Position numbers and translations under genes: made by a program. DNA of 64,000 nt from Rhabditoides inermis (Eukaryota > Nematoda > Chromadorea > Rhabditida > Rhabditidae): the NCBI GenBank assembly GCA_963966185.1, contig CAWZYM010000276.1, positions 124,001-188,000 on the forward strand, written 5' to 3'. Numbering within the stretch: position 1 is the first letter of the stretch; each line of letters begins with the position of its first letter. Below, one piece after another: positions 13,003 through 27,112 of the stretch. The notes below the pieces were generated by a model. That model was given only the letters and a program-made list of their open reading frames with translations, was not told the DNA's origin and ran no database searches.

Positions 13003-15822
13003 AAACCGTCAGGTTCTAGCGCCAGAAATCTCAAACCGTCAGGTTCTGCCGGCAGAAATCTCAAACCGTCAAGTTCTAGCCGCGGAGATCTCAAACCGTC
13101 AGGTTCTAGCGCCAGATATCTCAAACCGTCAGGTTCTGTTGGCAGAAATCTCAAACCGTCAGGTTCTAGCCCCAGAAATCTCAAACCGTCAAGTTCTAGC
13201 CGCAGAGATCTCAAACCGTCAGGTTCTAGCGCCAGATATCTCAAACCGTCAGGTTCTGTTGGCAGAGATCTCAAACCGTCAGGTTCTGCCGGCAGAACTC
13301 TTAAACCGTCAGGTTCTAGCCGCAGAGATCTCAAACCGTCAGGTTCTATTGGCATAGATCTCAAACTGTCAGGTTCTGTTGGCAGAGATCTCAAACCGTC
13401 AGGTTCTGTTTTCAGAGATCTCAAACCGTCAGGTTCTGTTGGCAGAGATCTCAAACCGTCAGGTTCTGCCGGCAGAACTCTTAAACCGTCAGGTTCTAGC
13501 CGCAGAGATCTCAAACCGTCAGGTTCTGTTGGCAGAGATCTCAAACCGTCAGGTTCTGTTGGCAGAGATCTCAAACCGTCAGGTTCTGCCGGCAGAACTC
13601 TCAAACCGTCAGGTTCTAGTCGCAGAGATCTCAAACCGTCAGGTTCTAGCGCTAGAAATCTCAAACCGTCAGGTTCTAGCGCCAGAAATCTCAAACCGTC
13701 AGGTTCTGCCGGCAGAAATCTCAAACCGTCAAGTTCTAGCCGCGGAGATCTCAAACCGTCAGGTTCTAGCGCCAGATATCTCAAACCGTCAGGTTCTGTT
13801 GGCAGAGATCTCAAACCGTCAGGTTCTGTTGGCAGAGATCTCAAACCGTCAGGTTCTGTTGGCAGAGATCTCAAACCGTCAGGTTCTGCCGGCAGAACTC
13901 TTAAACCGTCAGGTTCTAGCCGCAGAGATCTCAAACCGTCAGGTTCTGTTGGCAGAGATCTCAAACCGTCAGGTTCTGTTGGCAGAGATCTCAAACCGTC
14001 AGGTTCTGCCGGCAGAACTTTCAAACCGTCAGGTTCTAACCGCAGAGATCTCAAACCGTCAGGTTCTGATGGCAGAGCTCTCAAACCGTCAGGTTCTGAC
14101 GGTAGATATCTTAAACCGTCAGGTTCTAGCGCCAGAGAGTTCAAACCGTCAGGTTCTGACAGTTGAGATCTCAAATCGCCAGGTTATAGCGGCAGAGATC
14201 TCAAACCGTCAGGTTCTAGCGCCAGAAATCTCAAACCGTCAGGTTCTGTCGACAGAAATCTCAAACCGTCAAGTTCTAGCCGCAGAGATCTCAAACCGTC
14301 AGGTTCTAGCGCCAGATATCTCAAACCGTCAGGTTCTGTTGGCAGAAATCTCAAACCGTCAGGTTCTAGCCCCAGAAATCTCAAACCGTCAAGTTCTAGC
14401 CGCAGAGATCTCAAACCGTCAGGTTTTAGCGCCAGATATCTCAAACCGTCATGTTCTGTTGGCAGAAATCTCAAACCGTCAGGTTCTGTTGAAAGAAATC
14501 TCAAACCGTCAGGTTCTAGCCCCAGAAATCTCAAACCGTCAAGTTCTAGCCGCAGAGATCTCAAACCGTCAGGTTCTAGCCGCAGAGATCTCAAACCGTC
14601 AGGTTCTGATGGCAGAGCTCTCAAACCGTCAGGTTCTGACGGTAGATATCTCAAACCGTCAGGTTCTGCCGGCAGAAATCTCAAACCGTCGGGTTTTAGC
14701 CGCAGAGATCTCAAACCGTCAGGTTCTAGCGCCAGAAATCTCAAACCGTCAGGTTCTAGCCGCAGACATCTCGAACCGTCAGGTTCTGACGGTAGATTTC
14801 TCAAACCGTCAAGTTCTGACAGTAGATATTTCAAACCGCCAGGTTCTAGCGACAGAGAATTCAAACCGTCAGGTTCTGACAGTTGAGATCTCAAACCGCC
14901 AGGTTATAGCGGCAGAGATCTCAAACCGTCAGGTTCTAGCCCCAGAAATCTCAAACCGTCAGGTTCTGTTGGCAGAAATCTCAAACCGTCAGGTTCTAGC
15001 CCCAGAAATCTCAAACCGTCAAGTTCTAGCCGCAGAGATCTCAAACCGTCAGGTTTTAGCGCCAGATATCTCAAACCGTCAGGTTCTGTTGGCAGAAATC
15101 TCAAACCGTCAGGTTCTAGCCCCAGAAATCTCAAACCGTCAGGTTCTGCCGGCAGAAATCTCAAACCGTCAAGTTCTAGCCGCAGAGATCTCAAACCGTC
15201 AGGTTCTAGCGCCAGATATCTCAAACCGTCAGGTTCTGTTGGCAGAAATCTCAAACCGTCAGGTTCTAGCCCCAGAAATCTCAAACCGTCAAGTTCTAGC
15301 CGCAGAGATCTCAAACCGTCAGGTTCTGTTGGCAGAAATCTCAAACTGTCAGGTTCTAGCCCCAGAAACCTCAAACCGTCAGGTTCTGTTGGCAGAGATC
15401 TCAAACCGTCAGGTTCTGTTGGCAGAGATCTTAAACCGTCAGGTTCTGTTGGCAGAGATCTCAAACCGTCAGATTCTGTTGGCAGAGATCTCAAACCGTC
15501 AGGTTCTGTTGGCAGAGTACTCAAACCGTCAGGTTCTGACGGTAGATATCTCAAACCGTCAGGTTCTGACAGTAGATATCTCAAACCGCCAGGTTATAGC
15601 GTCAGAGATCTCAAACCGTCAGGTTCTAGCCCCAGAAATCTCAAACCGTCAGGTTCTGTTGGCAGAGATCTCGAACCGTCACGTTCTAGCGCCAGAAATC
15701 TCACACCGTCAGGTTCTGCCGGCCATCATCTCAAACCGTCAAGTTATAACCGTCAGGTTCTGCCGGCAGAACTTTCAAACCGTCAGGTTCTAACCGCAGA
15801 GATCTCAAACCGTCAGGTTCTG
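13003..15822 (+). repeat. Duplicated block C, second copy
   Basis: It matches 8,211-11,030. It overlaps block B because the internal modules at 6,877 and 8,587 are themselves 1,710-bp repeats. Confidence 0.83.
15733..15776 (+). repeat. 44-bp anomalous unit, copy 7
   Basis: Same unit and context. It lies 4,792 bp after copy 5. Confidence 0.93.
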
Positions 15823-15926
15823 TTGGCAGAGATCTCAAACCGTCAGGTTCTGCCGGCAGAACTCTTAAACCGTCAGGTTCTAGCCGCAGAGATCTCAAAC
15901 CGTCAGGTTCTGTTGGCAGAGATCTC

Positions 15927-18900
15927 AAACCGTCAGGTTCTGTTGGCAGAGATCTCAAACCGTCAGGTTCTGCCGGCAGAACTTTCAAACCGTCAGGTTC
16001 TAACCGCAGAGATCTCAAACCGTCAGGTTCTGATGGCAGAGCTCTCAAACCGTCAGGTTCTGACGGTAGATATCTTAAACCGTCAGGTTCTAGCGCCAGA
16101 GAGTTCAAACCGTCAGGTTCTGACAGTTGAGATCTCAAATCGCCAGGTTATAGCGGCAGAGATCTCAAACCGTCAGGTTCTAGCGCCAGAAATCTCAAAC
16201 CGTCAGGTTCTGTCGACAGAAATCTCAAACCGTCAAGTTCTAGCCGCAGAGATCTCAAACCGTCAGGTTCTAGCGCCAGATATCTCAAACCGTCAGGTTC
16301 TGTTGGCAGAAATCTCAAACCGTCAGGTTCTAGCCCCAGAAATCTCAAACCGTCAAGTTCTAGCCGCAGAGATCTCAAACCGTCAGGTTTTAGCGCCAGA
16401 TATCTCAAACCGTCATGTTCTGTTGGCAGAAATCTCAAACCGTCAGGTTCTGTTGAAAGAAATCTCAAACCGTCAGGTTCTAGCCCCAGAAATCTCAAAC
16501 CGTCAAGTTCTAGCCGCAGAGATCTCAAACCGTCAGGTTCTAGCCGCAGAGATCTCAAACCGTCAGGTTCTGATGGCAGAGCTCTCAAACCGTCAGGTTC
16601 TGACGGTAGATATCTCAAACCGTCAGGTTCTGCCGGCAGAAATCTCAAACCGTCGGGTTTTAGCCGCAGAGATCTCAAACCGTCAGGTTCTAGCGCCAGA
16701 AATCTCAAACCGTCAGGTTCTAGCCGCAGACATCTCGAACCGTCAGGTTCTGACGGTAGATTTCTCAAACCGTCAAGTTCTGACAGTAGATATTTCAAAC
16801 CGCCAGGTTCTAGCGACAGAGAATTCAAACCGTCAGGTTCTGACAGTTGAGATCTCAAACCGCCAGGTTATAGCGGCAGAGATCTCAAACCGTCAGGTTC
16901 TAGCCCCAGAAATCTCAAACCGTCAGGTTCTGTTGGCAGAAATCTCAAACCGTCAGGTTCTAGCCCCAGAAATCTCAAACCGTCAAGTTCTAGCCGCAGA
17001 GATCTCAAACCGTCAGGTTTTAGCGCCAGATATCTCAAACCGTCAGGTTCTGTTGGCAGAAATCTCAAACCGTCAGGTTCTAGCCCCAGAAATCTCAAAC
17101 CGTCAGGTTCTGCCGGCAGAAATCTCAAACCGTCAAGTTCTAGCCGCAGAGATCTCAAACCGTCAGGTTCTAGCGCCAGATATCTCAAACCGTCAGGTTC
17201 TGTTGGCAGAAATCTCAAACCGTCAGGTTCTAGCCCCAGAAATCTCAAACCGTCAAGTTCTAGCCGCAGAGATCTCAAACCGTCAGGTTCTGTTGGCAGA
17301 AATCTCAAACTGTCAGGTTCTAGCCCCAGAAACCTCAAACCGTCAGGTTCTGTTGGCAGAGATCTCAAACCGTCAGGTTCTGTTGGCAGAGATCTTAAAC
17401 CGTCAGGTTCTGTTGGCAGAGATCTCAAACCGTCAGATTCTGTTGGCAGAGATCTCAAACCGTCAGGTTCTGTTGGCAGAGTACTCAAACCGTCAGGTTC
17501 TGACGGTAGATATCTCAAACCGTCAGGTTCTGACAGTAGATATCTCAAACCGCCAGGTTATAGCGTCAGAGATCTCAAACCGTCAGGTTCTAGCCCCAGA
17601 AATCTCAAACCGTCAGGTTCTGTTGGCAGAGATCTCGAACCGTCACGTTCTAGCGCCAGAAATCTCACACCGTCAGGTTCTGCCGGCCATCATCTCAAAC
17701 CGTCAAGTTATAACCGTCAGGTTCTGCCGGCAGAACTTTCAAACCGTCAGGTTCTAACCGCAGAGATCTCAAACCGTCAGGTTCTGATGGCAGAGCTCTC
17801 AAACCGTCAGGTTCTGACGGTAGATATCTCAAACCATCAGGTTATAGCGTCAGAGATCTCAAACCGTCAGGTTCTAGCCCCAGAAATCTCAAACCGTCAG
17901 GTTCTGTTGGCAGAGATCTCGAACCGTCACGTTCTAGCGCCAGAAATCTCAAACCGTCAGGTTCTGCCGGCCATAATCTCAAACCGTCAAGTTCTAGCCG
18001 CAGAGATCTCAAACCGTCAGGTTCTAGCGCCAGATATCTCAAACCGTCAGGTTCTGTTGGCAGAGATCTCAAACCGTCAGGTTCTATTGGCATAGATCTC
18101 AAACCGTCAGGTTCTGTTGGCAGAGATCTCAAACCGTCAGGTTCTAGCGCCAGATATCTCAAACCGTCAGGTTCTGTTGGCAGAGATCTCAAACCGTCAG
18201 GTTCTATTGGCAGAGATCTCAAACCGTCAGGTTCTGCCGGCAGCACTTTCAAACCGTCAGGTTCTAACCGCAGAGATCTCAAACCGTCAGGTTCTGATGG
18301 CAGAGCTCTCAAACCGTCAGGTTCTGACGGTAGATATCTTAAACCGTCAGGTTCTAGCGCCAGAGAATTCAAACCGTCAGGTTCTGACAGTTGAGATCTC
18401 AAATCGCCAGGTTATAGCGGCAGAGAGCTCAAACCGTCAGGTTCTAGCGCCAGAAATCTCAAACTGTCAGGTTCTGCCGGCAGAAATCTCAAACCGTCAA
18501 GTTCTAGCCGCAGAGATCTCAAACCGTCAGGTTCTAGCGCCAGATATCTCAAACCGTCAGGTTCTGTTGGCAGAGATCTCAAACCGTCAGGTTCTGCCGG
18601 CAGAACTTTCAACCCGTCAGGTTCTGCCGGCAGAACTTTCAAACCGTCAGGTTCTAACCGCAGAGATCTCAAACCGTCAGGTTCTGATGGCAGAGCTCTC
18701 AAACCGTCAGGTTCTGACGGTAGATATCTCAAACCATCAGGTTATAGCGTCAGAGATCTCAAACCGTCAGGTTCTAGCCCCAGAAATCTCAAACCGTCAG
18801 GTTCTGTTGGCAGAGATCTCGAACCGTCACGTTCTAGCGCCAGAAATCTCAAACCGTCAGGTTCTGCCGGCCATAATCTCAAACCGTCAAGTTCTAGCCG

Positions 18901-18985
18901 CAGAGATCTCAAACCGTCAGGTTCTAGCGCCAGATATCTCAAACCGTCAGGTTCTGTTGGCAGAGATCTCAAACCGTCAGGTTCT
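15927..18985 (+). repeat. Duplicated block D, first copy
   Basis: About 3.06 kb recurs at 19,871-22,929, offset 3,944 bp. It includes one 44-bp unit and the rare ggcagcactttc and aacccgtcag variants. The one difference I noticed is t to c at 22,531. Confidence 0.85.
17697..17740 (+). repeat. 44-bp anomalous unit, copy 8
   Basis: Same unit and context, inside the block 15,927-18,985. Confidence 0.93.
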
Positions 18986-19870
18986 AGCGCCAGATATCTC
19001 AAACCGTCAGGTTCTGATGGCAGAGCTCTCAAACCGTCAGGTTCTGACGGTAGATATCTTAAACCGTCAGGTTCTAGCCCCAGAAATCTCAAACCGTCAA
19101 GTTCTAGCCGCAGAGATCTCAAACCGTCAGGTTCTAGCGCCAGATATCTCAAACCGTCAGGTTCTGTTGGCAGAGATCTCAAACCGTCAGGTTCTGCCGG
19201 CAGAACTCTTAAACCGTCAGGTTCTAGCCGCAGAGATCTCAAACCGTCAGGTTCTATTGGCATAGATCTCAAACTGTCAGGTTCTGTTGGCAGAGATCTC
19301 AAACCGTCAGGTTCTGTTTTCAGAGATCTCAAATCGTCAGGTTCTGTTGGCAGAGATCTCAAACCGTCAGGTTCTGCCGGCAGAACTCTTAAACCGTCAG
19401 GTTCTAGCCGCAGAGATCTCAAACCGTCAGGTTCTGTTGGCAGAGATCTCAAACCGTCAGGTTCTGTTGGCAGAGATCTCAAACCGTCAGGTTCTGCCGG
19501 CAGAACTCTCAAACCGTCAGGTTCTAGTCGCAGAGATCTCAAACCGTCAGGTTCTAGCGCTAGAAATCTCAAACCGTCAGGTTCTAGCGCCAGAAATCTC
19601 AAACCGTCAGGTTCTGCCGGCAGAAATCTCAAACCGTCAAGTTCTAGCCGCGGAGATCTCAAACCGTCAGGTTCTAGCGCCAGATATCTCAAACCGTCAG
19701 GTTCTGTTGGCAGAGATCTCAAACCGTCAGGTTCTGTTGGCAGAGATCTCAAACCGTCAGGTTCTGTTGGCAGAGATCTCAAACCGTCAGGTTCTGCCGG
19801 CAGAACTCTTAAACCGTCAGGTTCTAGCCCCAGAAATCTCAAACCGTCAGGTTCTGCCGGCAGAAATCTC

Positions 19871-22800
19871 AAACCGTCAGGTTCTGTTGGCAGAGATCTC
19901 AAACCGTCAGGTTCTGCCGGCAGAACTTTCAAACCGTCAGGTTCTAACCGCAGAGATCTCAAACCGTCAGGTTCTGATGGCAGAGCTCTCAAACCGTCAG
20001 GTTCTGACGGTAGATATCTTAAACCGTCAGGTTCTAGCGCCAGAGAGTTCAAACCGTCAGGTTCTGACAGTTGAGATCTCAAATCGCCAGGTTATAGCGG
20101 CAGAGATCTCAAACCGTCAGGTTCTAGCGCCAGAAATCTCAAACCGTCAGGTTCTGTCGACAGAAATCTCAAACCGTCAAGTTCTAGCCGCAGAGATCTC
20201 AAACCGTCAGGTTCTAGCGCCAGATATCTCAAACCGTCAGGTTCTGTTGGCAGAAATCTCAAACCGTCAGGTTCTAGCCCCAGAAATCTCAAACCGTCAA
20301 GTTCTAGCCGCAGAGATCTCAAACCGTCAGGTTTTAGCGCCAGATATCTCAAACCGTCATGTTCTGTTGGCAGAAATCTCAAACCGTCAGGTTCTGTTGA
20401 AAGAAATCTCAAACCGTCAGGTTCTAGCCCCAGAAATCTCAAACCGTCAAGTTCTAGCCGCAGAGATCTCAAACCGTCAGGTTCTAGCCGCAGAGATCTC
20501 AAACCGTCAGGTTCTGATGGCAGAGCTCTCAAACCGTCAGGTTCTGACGGTAGATATCTCAAACCGTCAGGTTCTGCCGGCAGAAATCTCAAACCGTCGG
20601 GTTTTAGCCGCAGAGATCTCAAACCGTCAGGTTCTAGCGCCAGAAATCTCAAACCGTCAGGTTCTAGCCGCAGACATCTCGAACCGTCAGGTTCTGACGG
20701 TAGATTTCTCAAACCGTCAAGTTCTGACAGTAGATATTTCAAACCGCCAGGTTCTAGCGACAGAGAATTCAAACCGTCAGGTTCTGACAGTTGAGATCTC
20801 AAACCGCCAGGTTATAGCGGCAGAGATCTCAAACCGTCAGGTTCTAGCCCCAGAAATCTCAAACCGTCAGGTTCTGTTGGCAGAAATCTCAAACCGTCAG
20901 GTTCTAGCCCCAGAAATCTCAAACCGTCAAGTTCTAGCCGCAGAGATCTCAAACCGTCAGGTTTTAGCGCCAGATATCTCAAACCGTCAGGTTCTGTTGG
21001 CAGAAATCTCAAACCGTCAGGTTCTAGCCCCAGAAATCTCAAACCGTCAGGTTCTGCCGGCAGAAATCTCAAACCGTCAAGTTCTAGCCGCAGAGATCTC
21101 AAACCGTCAGGTTCTAGCGCCAGATATCTCAAACCGTCAGGTTCTGTTGGCAGAAATCTCAAACCGTCAGGTTCTAGCCCCAGAAATCTCAAACCGTCAA
21201 GTTCTAGCCGCAGAGATCTCAAACCGTCAGGTTCTGTTGGCAGAAATCTCAAACTGTCAGGTTCTAGCCCCAGAAACCTCAAACCGTCAGGTTCTGTTGG
21301 CAGAGATCTCAAACCGTCAGGTTCTGTTGGCAGAGATCTTAAACCGTCAGGTTCTGTTGGCAGAGATCTCAAACCGTCAGATTCTGTTGGCAGAGATCTC
21401 AAACCGTCAGGTTCTGTTGGCAGAGTACTCAAACCGTCAGGTTCTGACGGTAGATATCTCAAACCGTCAGGTTCTGACAGTAGATATCTCAAACCGCCAG
21501 GTTATAGCGTCAGAGATCTCAAACCGTCAGGTTCTAGCCCCAGAAATCTCAAACCGTCAGGTTCTGTTGGCAGAGATCTCGAACCGTCACGTTCTAGCGC
21601 CAGAAATCTCACACCGTCAGGTTCTGCCGGCCATCATCTCAAACCGTCAAGTTATAACCGTCAGGTTCTGCCGGCAGAACTTTCAAACCGTCAGGTTCTA
21701 ACCGCAGAGATCTCAAACCGTCAGGTTCTGATGGCAGAGCTCTCAAACCGTCAGGTTCTGACGGTAGATATCTCAAACCATCAGGTTATAGCGTCAGAGA
21801 TCTCAAACCGTCAGGTTCTAGCCCCAGAAATCTCAAACCGTCAGGTTCTGTTGGCAGAGATCTCGAACCGTCACGTTCTAGCGCCAGAAATCTCAAACCG
21901 TCAGGTTCTGCCGGCCATAATCTCAAACCGTCAAGTTCTAGCCGCAGAGATCTCAAACCGTCAGGTTCTAGCGCCAGATATCTCAAACCGTCAGGTTCTG
22001 TTGGCAGAGATCTCAAACCGTCAGGTTCTATTGGCATAGATCTCAAACCGTCAGGTTCTGTTGGCAGAGATCTCAAACCGTCAGGTTCTAGCGCCAGATA
22101 TCTCAAACCGTCAGGTTCTGTTGGCAGAGATCTCAAACCGTCAGGTTCTATTGGCAGAGATCTCAAACCGTCAGGTTCTGCCGGCAGCACTTTCAAACCG
22201 TCAGGTTCTAACCGCAGAGATCTCAAACCGTCAGGTTCTGATGGCAGAGCTCTCAAACCGTCAGGTTCTGACGGTAGATATCTTAAACCGTCAGGTTCTA
22301 GCGCCAGAGAATTCAAACCGTCAGGTTCTGACAGTTGAGATCTCAAATCGCCAGGTTATAGCGGCAGAGAGCTCAAACCGTCAGGTTCTAGCGCCAGAAA
22401 TCTCAAACTGTCAGGTTCTGCCGGCAGAAATCTCAAACCGTCAAGTTCTAGCCGCAGAGATCTCAAACCGTCAGGTTCTAGCGCCAGATATCTCAAACCG
22501 TCAGGTTCTGTTGGCAGAGATCTCAAACCGCCAGGTTCTGCCGGCAGAACTTTCAACCCGTCAGGTTCTGCCGGCAGAACTTTCAAACCGTCAGGTTCTA
22601 ACCGCAGAGATCTCAAACCGTCAGGTTCTGATGGCAGAGCTCTCAAACCGTCAGGTTCTGACGGTAGATATCTCAAACCATCAGGTTATAGCGTCAGAGA
22701 TCTCAAACCGTCAGGTTCTAGCCCCAGAAATCTCAAACCGTCAGGTTCTGTTGGCAGAGATCTCGAACCGTCACGTTCTAGCGCCAGAAATCTCAAACCG

Positions 22801-22929
22801 TCAGGTTCTGCCGGCCATAATCTCAAACCGTCAAGTTCTAGCCGCAGAGATCTCAAACCGTCAGGTTCTAGCGCCAGATATCTCAAACCGTCAGGTTCTG
22901 TTGGCAGAGATCTCAAACCGTCAGGTTCT
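19871..22929 (+). repeat. Duplicated block D, second copy
   Basis: It matches 15,927-18,985, with a substitution at 22,531 (ccagg for tcagg). Part of it recurs once more near 24,980-26,700 at an offset of 4,168 bp. Confidence 0.85.
21641..21684 (+). repeat. 44-bp anomalous unit, copy 9
   Basis: Same unit and context. It lies 3,944 bp after copy 8. Confidence 0.93.
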
Positions 22930-23484
22930 ATTGGCATAGATCTCAAACCGTCAGGTTCTGTTGGCAGAGATCTCAAACCGTCAGGTTCTAGCGCCAGATA
23001 TCTCAAACCGTCAGGTTCTGTTGGCAGAGATCTCAAACCGTCAGGTTCTATTGGCAGAGATCTCAAACCGTCAGGTTCTGCCGGCAGAACTTTCAAACCG
23101 TCAGGTTCTAACCGCAGAGATCTCAAACCGTCAGGTTCTGATGGCAGAGCTCTCAAACCGTCAGGTTCTGACGGTAGATATCTTAAACCGTCAGGTTCTG
23201 TTGGCAGAGATCTCAAACCGTCAGATTCTGTTGGCAGAGATCTCAAACCGTCAGGTTCTGTTGGCAGAGTACTCAAACCGTCAGGTTCTGACGGTAGATA
23301 TCTCAAACCGTCAGGTTCTGACAGTAGATATCTCAAACCGCCAGGTTATAGCGTCAGAGATCTCAAACCGTCAGGTTCTAGCCCCAGAAATCTCAAACCG
23401 TCAGGTTCTGTTGGCAGAGATCTCGAACCGTCACGTTCTAGCGCCAGAAATCTCACACCGTCAGGTTCTGCCGGCCATCATCTC

Positions 23485-23528
23485 AAACCGTCAAGTTATA
23501 ACCGTCAGGTTCTGCCGGCAGAACTTTC
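23485..23528 (+). repeat. 44-bp anomalous unit, copy 10
   Basis: Same unit and context as the other copies. Confidence 0.93.
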
Positions 23529-25808
23529 AAACCGTCAGGTTCTAACCGCAGAGATCTCAAACCGTCAGGTTCTGATGGCAGAGCTCTCAAACCGTCAGGT
23601 TCTGACGGTAGATATCTCAAACCATCAGGTTATAGCGTCAGAGATCTCAAACCGTCAGGTTCTAGCCCCAGAAATCTCAAACCGTCAGGTTCTGTTGGCA
23701 GAGATCTCGAACCGTCACGTTCTAGCGCCAGAAATCTCAAACCGTCAGGTTCTGCCGGCCATAATCTCAAACCGTCAAGTTCTAGCCGCAGAGATCTCAA
23801 ACCGTCAGGTTCTAGCGCCAGATATCTCAAACCGTCAGGTTCTGTTGGCAGAGATCTCAAACCGTCAGGTTCTATTGGCATAGATCTCAAACCGTCAGGT
23901 TCTGTTGGCAGAGATCTCAAACCGTCAGGTTCTAGCCCCAGAAATCTCAAACCGTCAAGTTCTAGCCGCAGAGATCTCAAACCGTCAGGTTTTAGCGCCA
24001 GATATCTCAAACCGTCATGTTCTGTTGGCAGAAATCTCAAACCGTCAGGTTCTGTTGAAAGAAATCTCAAACCGTCAGGTTCTAGCCCCAGAAATCTCAA
24101 ACCGTCAAGTTCTAGCCGCAGAGATCTCAAACCGTCAGGTTCTAGCCGCAGAGATCTCAAACCGTCAGGTTCTGATGGCAGAGCTCTCAAACCGTCAGGT
24201 TCTGACGGTAGATATCTCAAACCGTCAGGTTCTGCCGGCAGAAATCTCAAACCGTCGGGTTTTAGCCGCAGAGATCTCAAACCGTCAGGTTCTAGCGCCA
24301 GAAATCTCAAACCGTCAGGTTCTAGCCGCAGACATCTCGAACCGTCAGGTTCTGACGGTAGATTTCTCAAACCGTCAAGTTCTGACAGTAGATATTTCAA
24401 ACCGCCAGGTTCTAGCGACAGAGAATTCAAACCGTCAGGTTCTGACAGTTGAGATCTCAAACCGTCAGGTTCTGACAGTTGAGATCTCAAACCGCCAGGT
24501 TATAGCGGCAGAGATCTCAAACCGTCAGGTTCTAGCCCCAGAAATCTCAAACCGTCAGGTTCTGTTGGCAGAAATCTCAAACCGTCAGGTTCTAGCCCCA
24601 GAAATCTCAAACCGTCAAGTTCTAGCCGCAGAGATCTCAAACCGTCAGGTTCTAGCCGCAGAGATCTCAAACCGTCAGGTTCTGATGGCAGAGCTCTCAA
24701 ACCGTCAGGTTCTGACGGTAGATATCTCAAACCGTCAGGTTCTGCCGGCAGAAATCTCAAACCGTCGGGTTCTAGCCGCAGAGATCTCAAACCGTCAGGT
24801 TCTAGCGCCAGAAATCTCAAACCGTCAGGTTCTAGCCGCAGACATCTCGAACCGTCAGGTTCTGACGGTAGATTTCTCAAACCGTCAAGTTCTGACAGTA
24901 GATATTTCAAACCGCCAGGTTCTAGCGACAGAGAATTCAAACCGTCAGGTTCTGACAGTTGAGATCTCAAACCGCCAGGTTATAGCGGCAGAGATCTCAA
25001 ACCGTCAGGTTCTAGCCCCAGAAATCTCAAACCGTCAGGTTCTGTTGGCAGAGATCTCAAACCGTCAGGTTCTAGCGCCAGAAATCTCAAACCGTCAAGT
25101 TCTAGCCGCAGAGATCTCAAACCGTCAGGTTTTAGCGCCAGATATCTCAAACCGTCAGGTTCTGTTGGCAGAAATCTCAAACCGTCAGGTTCTAGCCCCA
25201 GAAATCTCAAACCGTCAGGTTCTGCCGGCAGAAATCTCAAACCGTCAAGTTCTAGCCGCAGAGATCTCAAACCGTCAGGTTCTAGCGCCAGATATCTCAA
25301 ACCGTCAGGTTCTGTTGGCAGAAATCTCAAACCGTCAGGTTCTAGCCCCAGAAATCTCAAACCGTCAAGTTCTAGCCGCAGAGATCTCAAACCGTCAGGT
25401 TCTGTTGGCAGAAATCTCAAACTGTCAGGTTCTAGCCCCAGAAACCTCAAACCGTCAGGTTCTGTTGGCAGAGATCTCAAACCGTCAGGTTCTGTTGGCA
25501 GAGATCTTAAACCGTCAGGTTCTGTTGGCAGAGATCTCAAACCGTCAGATTCTGTTGGCAGAGATCTCAAACCGTCAGGTTCTGTTGGCAGAGTACTCAA
25601 ACCGTCAGGTTCTGACGGTAGATATCTCAAACCGTCAGGTTCTGACAGTAGATATCTCAAACCGCCAGGTTATAGCGTCAGAGATCTCAAACCGTCAGGT
25701 TCTAGCCCCAGAAATCTCAAACCGTCAGGTTCTGTTGGCAGAGATCTCGAACCGTCACGTTCTAGCGCCAGAAATCTCACACCGTCAGGTTCTGCCGGCC
25801 ATCATCTC

Positions 25809-25852
25809 AAACCGTCAAGTTATAACCGTCAGGTTCTGCCGGCAGAACTTTC
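25809..25852 (+). repeat. 44-bp anomalous unit, copy 11 (last)
   Basis: Same unit and context. It lies 4,168 bp after copy 9. No further copy occurs in the remaining 38 kb. Confidence 0.93.
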
Positions 25853-27112
25853 AAACCGTCAGGTTCTAACCGCAGAGATCTCAAACCGTCAGGTTCTGAT
25901 GGCAGAGCTCTCAAACCGTCAGGTTCTGACGGTAGATATCTCAAACCATCAGGTTATAGCGTCAGAGATCTCAAACCGTCAGGTTCTAGCCCCAGAAATC
26001 TCAAACCGTCAGGTTCTGTTGGCAGAGATCTCGAACCGTCACGTTCTAGCGCCAGAAATCTCAAACCGTCAGGTTCTGCCGGCCATAATCTCAAACCGTC
26101 AAGTTCTAGCCGCAGAGATCTCAAACCGTCAGGTTCTAGCGCCAGATATCTCAAACCGTCAGGTTCTGTTGGCAGAGATCTCAAACCGTCAGGTTCTATT
26201 GGCATAGATCTCAAACCGTCAGGTTCTGTTGGCAGAGATCTCAAACCGTCAGGTTCTAGCGCCAGATATCTCAAACCGTCAGGTTCTGTTGGCAGAGATC
26301 TCAAACCGTCAGGTTCTATTGGCAGAGATCTCAAACCGTCAGGTTCTGCCGGCAGAACTTTCAAACCGTCAGGTTCTAACCGCAGAGATCTCAAACCGTC
26401 AGGTTCTGATGGCAGAGCTCTCAAACCGTCAGGTTCTGACGGTAGATATCTTAAACCGTCAGGTTCTAGCGCCAGAGAATTCAAACCGTCAGGTTCTGAC
26501 AGTTGAGATCTCAAATCGCCAGGTTATAGCGGCAGAGAGCTCAAACCGTCAGGTTCTAGCGCCAGAAATCTCAAACTGTCAGGTTCTGCCGGCAGAAATC
26601 TCAAACCGTCAAGTTCTAGCCGCAGAGATCTCAAACCGTCAGGTTCTAGCGCCAGATATCTCAAACCGTCAGGTTCTGTTGGCAGAGATCTCAAACCGTC
26701 AGGTTCTGCCGGCAGAACTTTCAACCCGTCAGGTTCTAACCGCAGAGATCTCAAACCGTCAGGTTCTGTTGGCAGAGATCTCAAACCGTCAGGTTCTGTT
26801 GGCAGAGATCTCAAACCGTCAGGTTCTGCCGGCAGAACTTTCAAACCGTCAGGTTCTAACCGCAGAGATCTCAAACCGTCAGGTTCTGATGGCAGAGCTC
26901 TCAAACCGTCAGGTTCTGACGGTAGATATCTCAAACCGTCAGGTTATAGCGTCAGAGATCTCAAACCGTCAGGTTCTAGCCCCAGAAATCTCAAACCGTC
27001 AGGTTCTGTTGGCAGAGATCTCGAACCGTCACGTTCTAGCGCCAGAAATCTCAAACCGTCAGGTTCTGCCGGCCATAATCTCAAACCGTCAAGTTCTAGC
27101 CGCAGAGATCTC

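Larger units (their letters stand above)
11405..14742 (+). repeat. Duplicated block B, second copy
   Basis: It matches 4,873-8,240 with one monomer missing where the first copy has three gttctgttgg cagagatctc monomers in a row and this copy has two. Confidence 0.85.
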
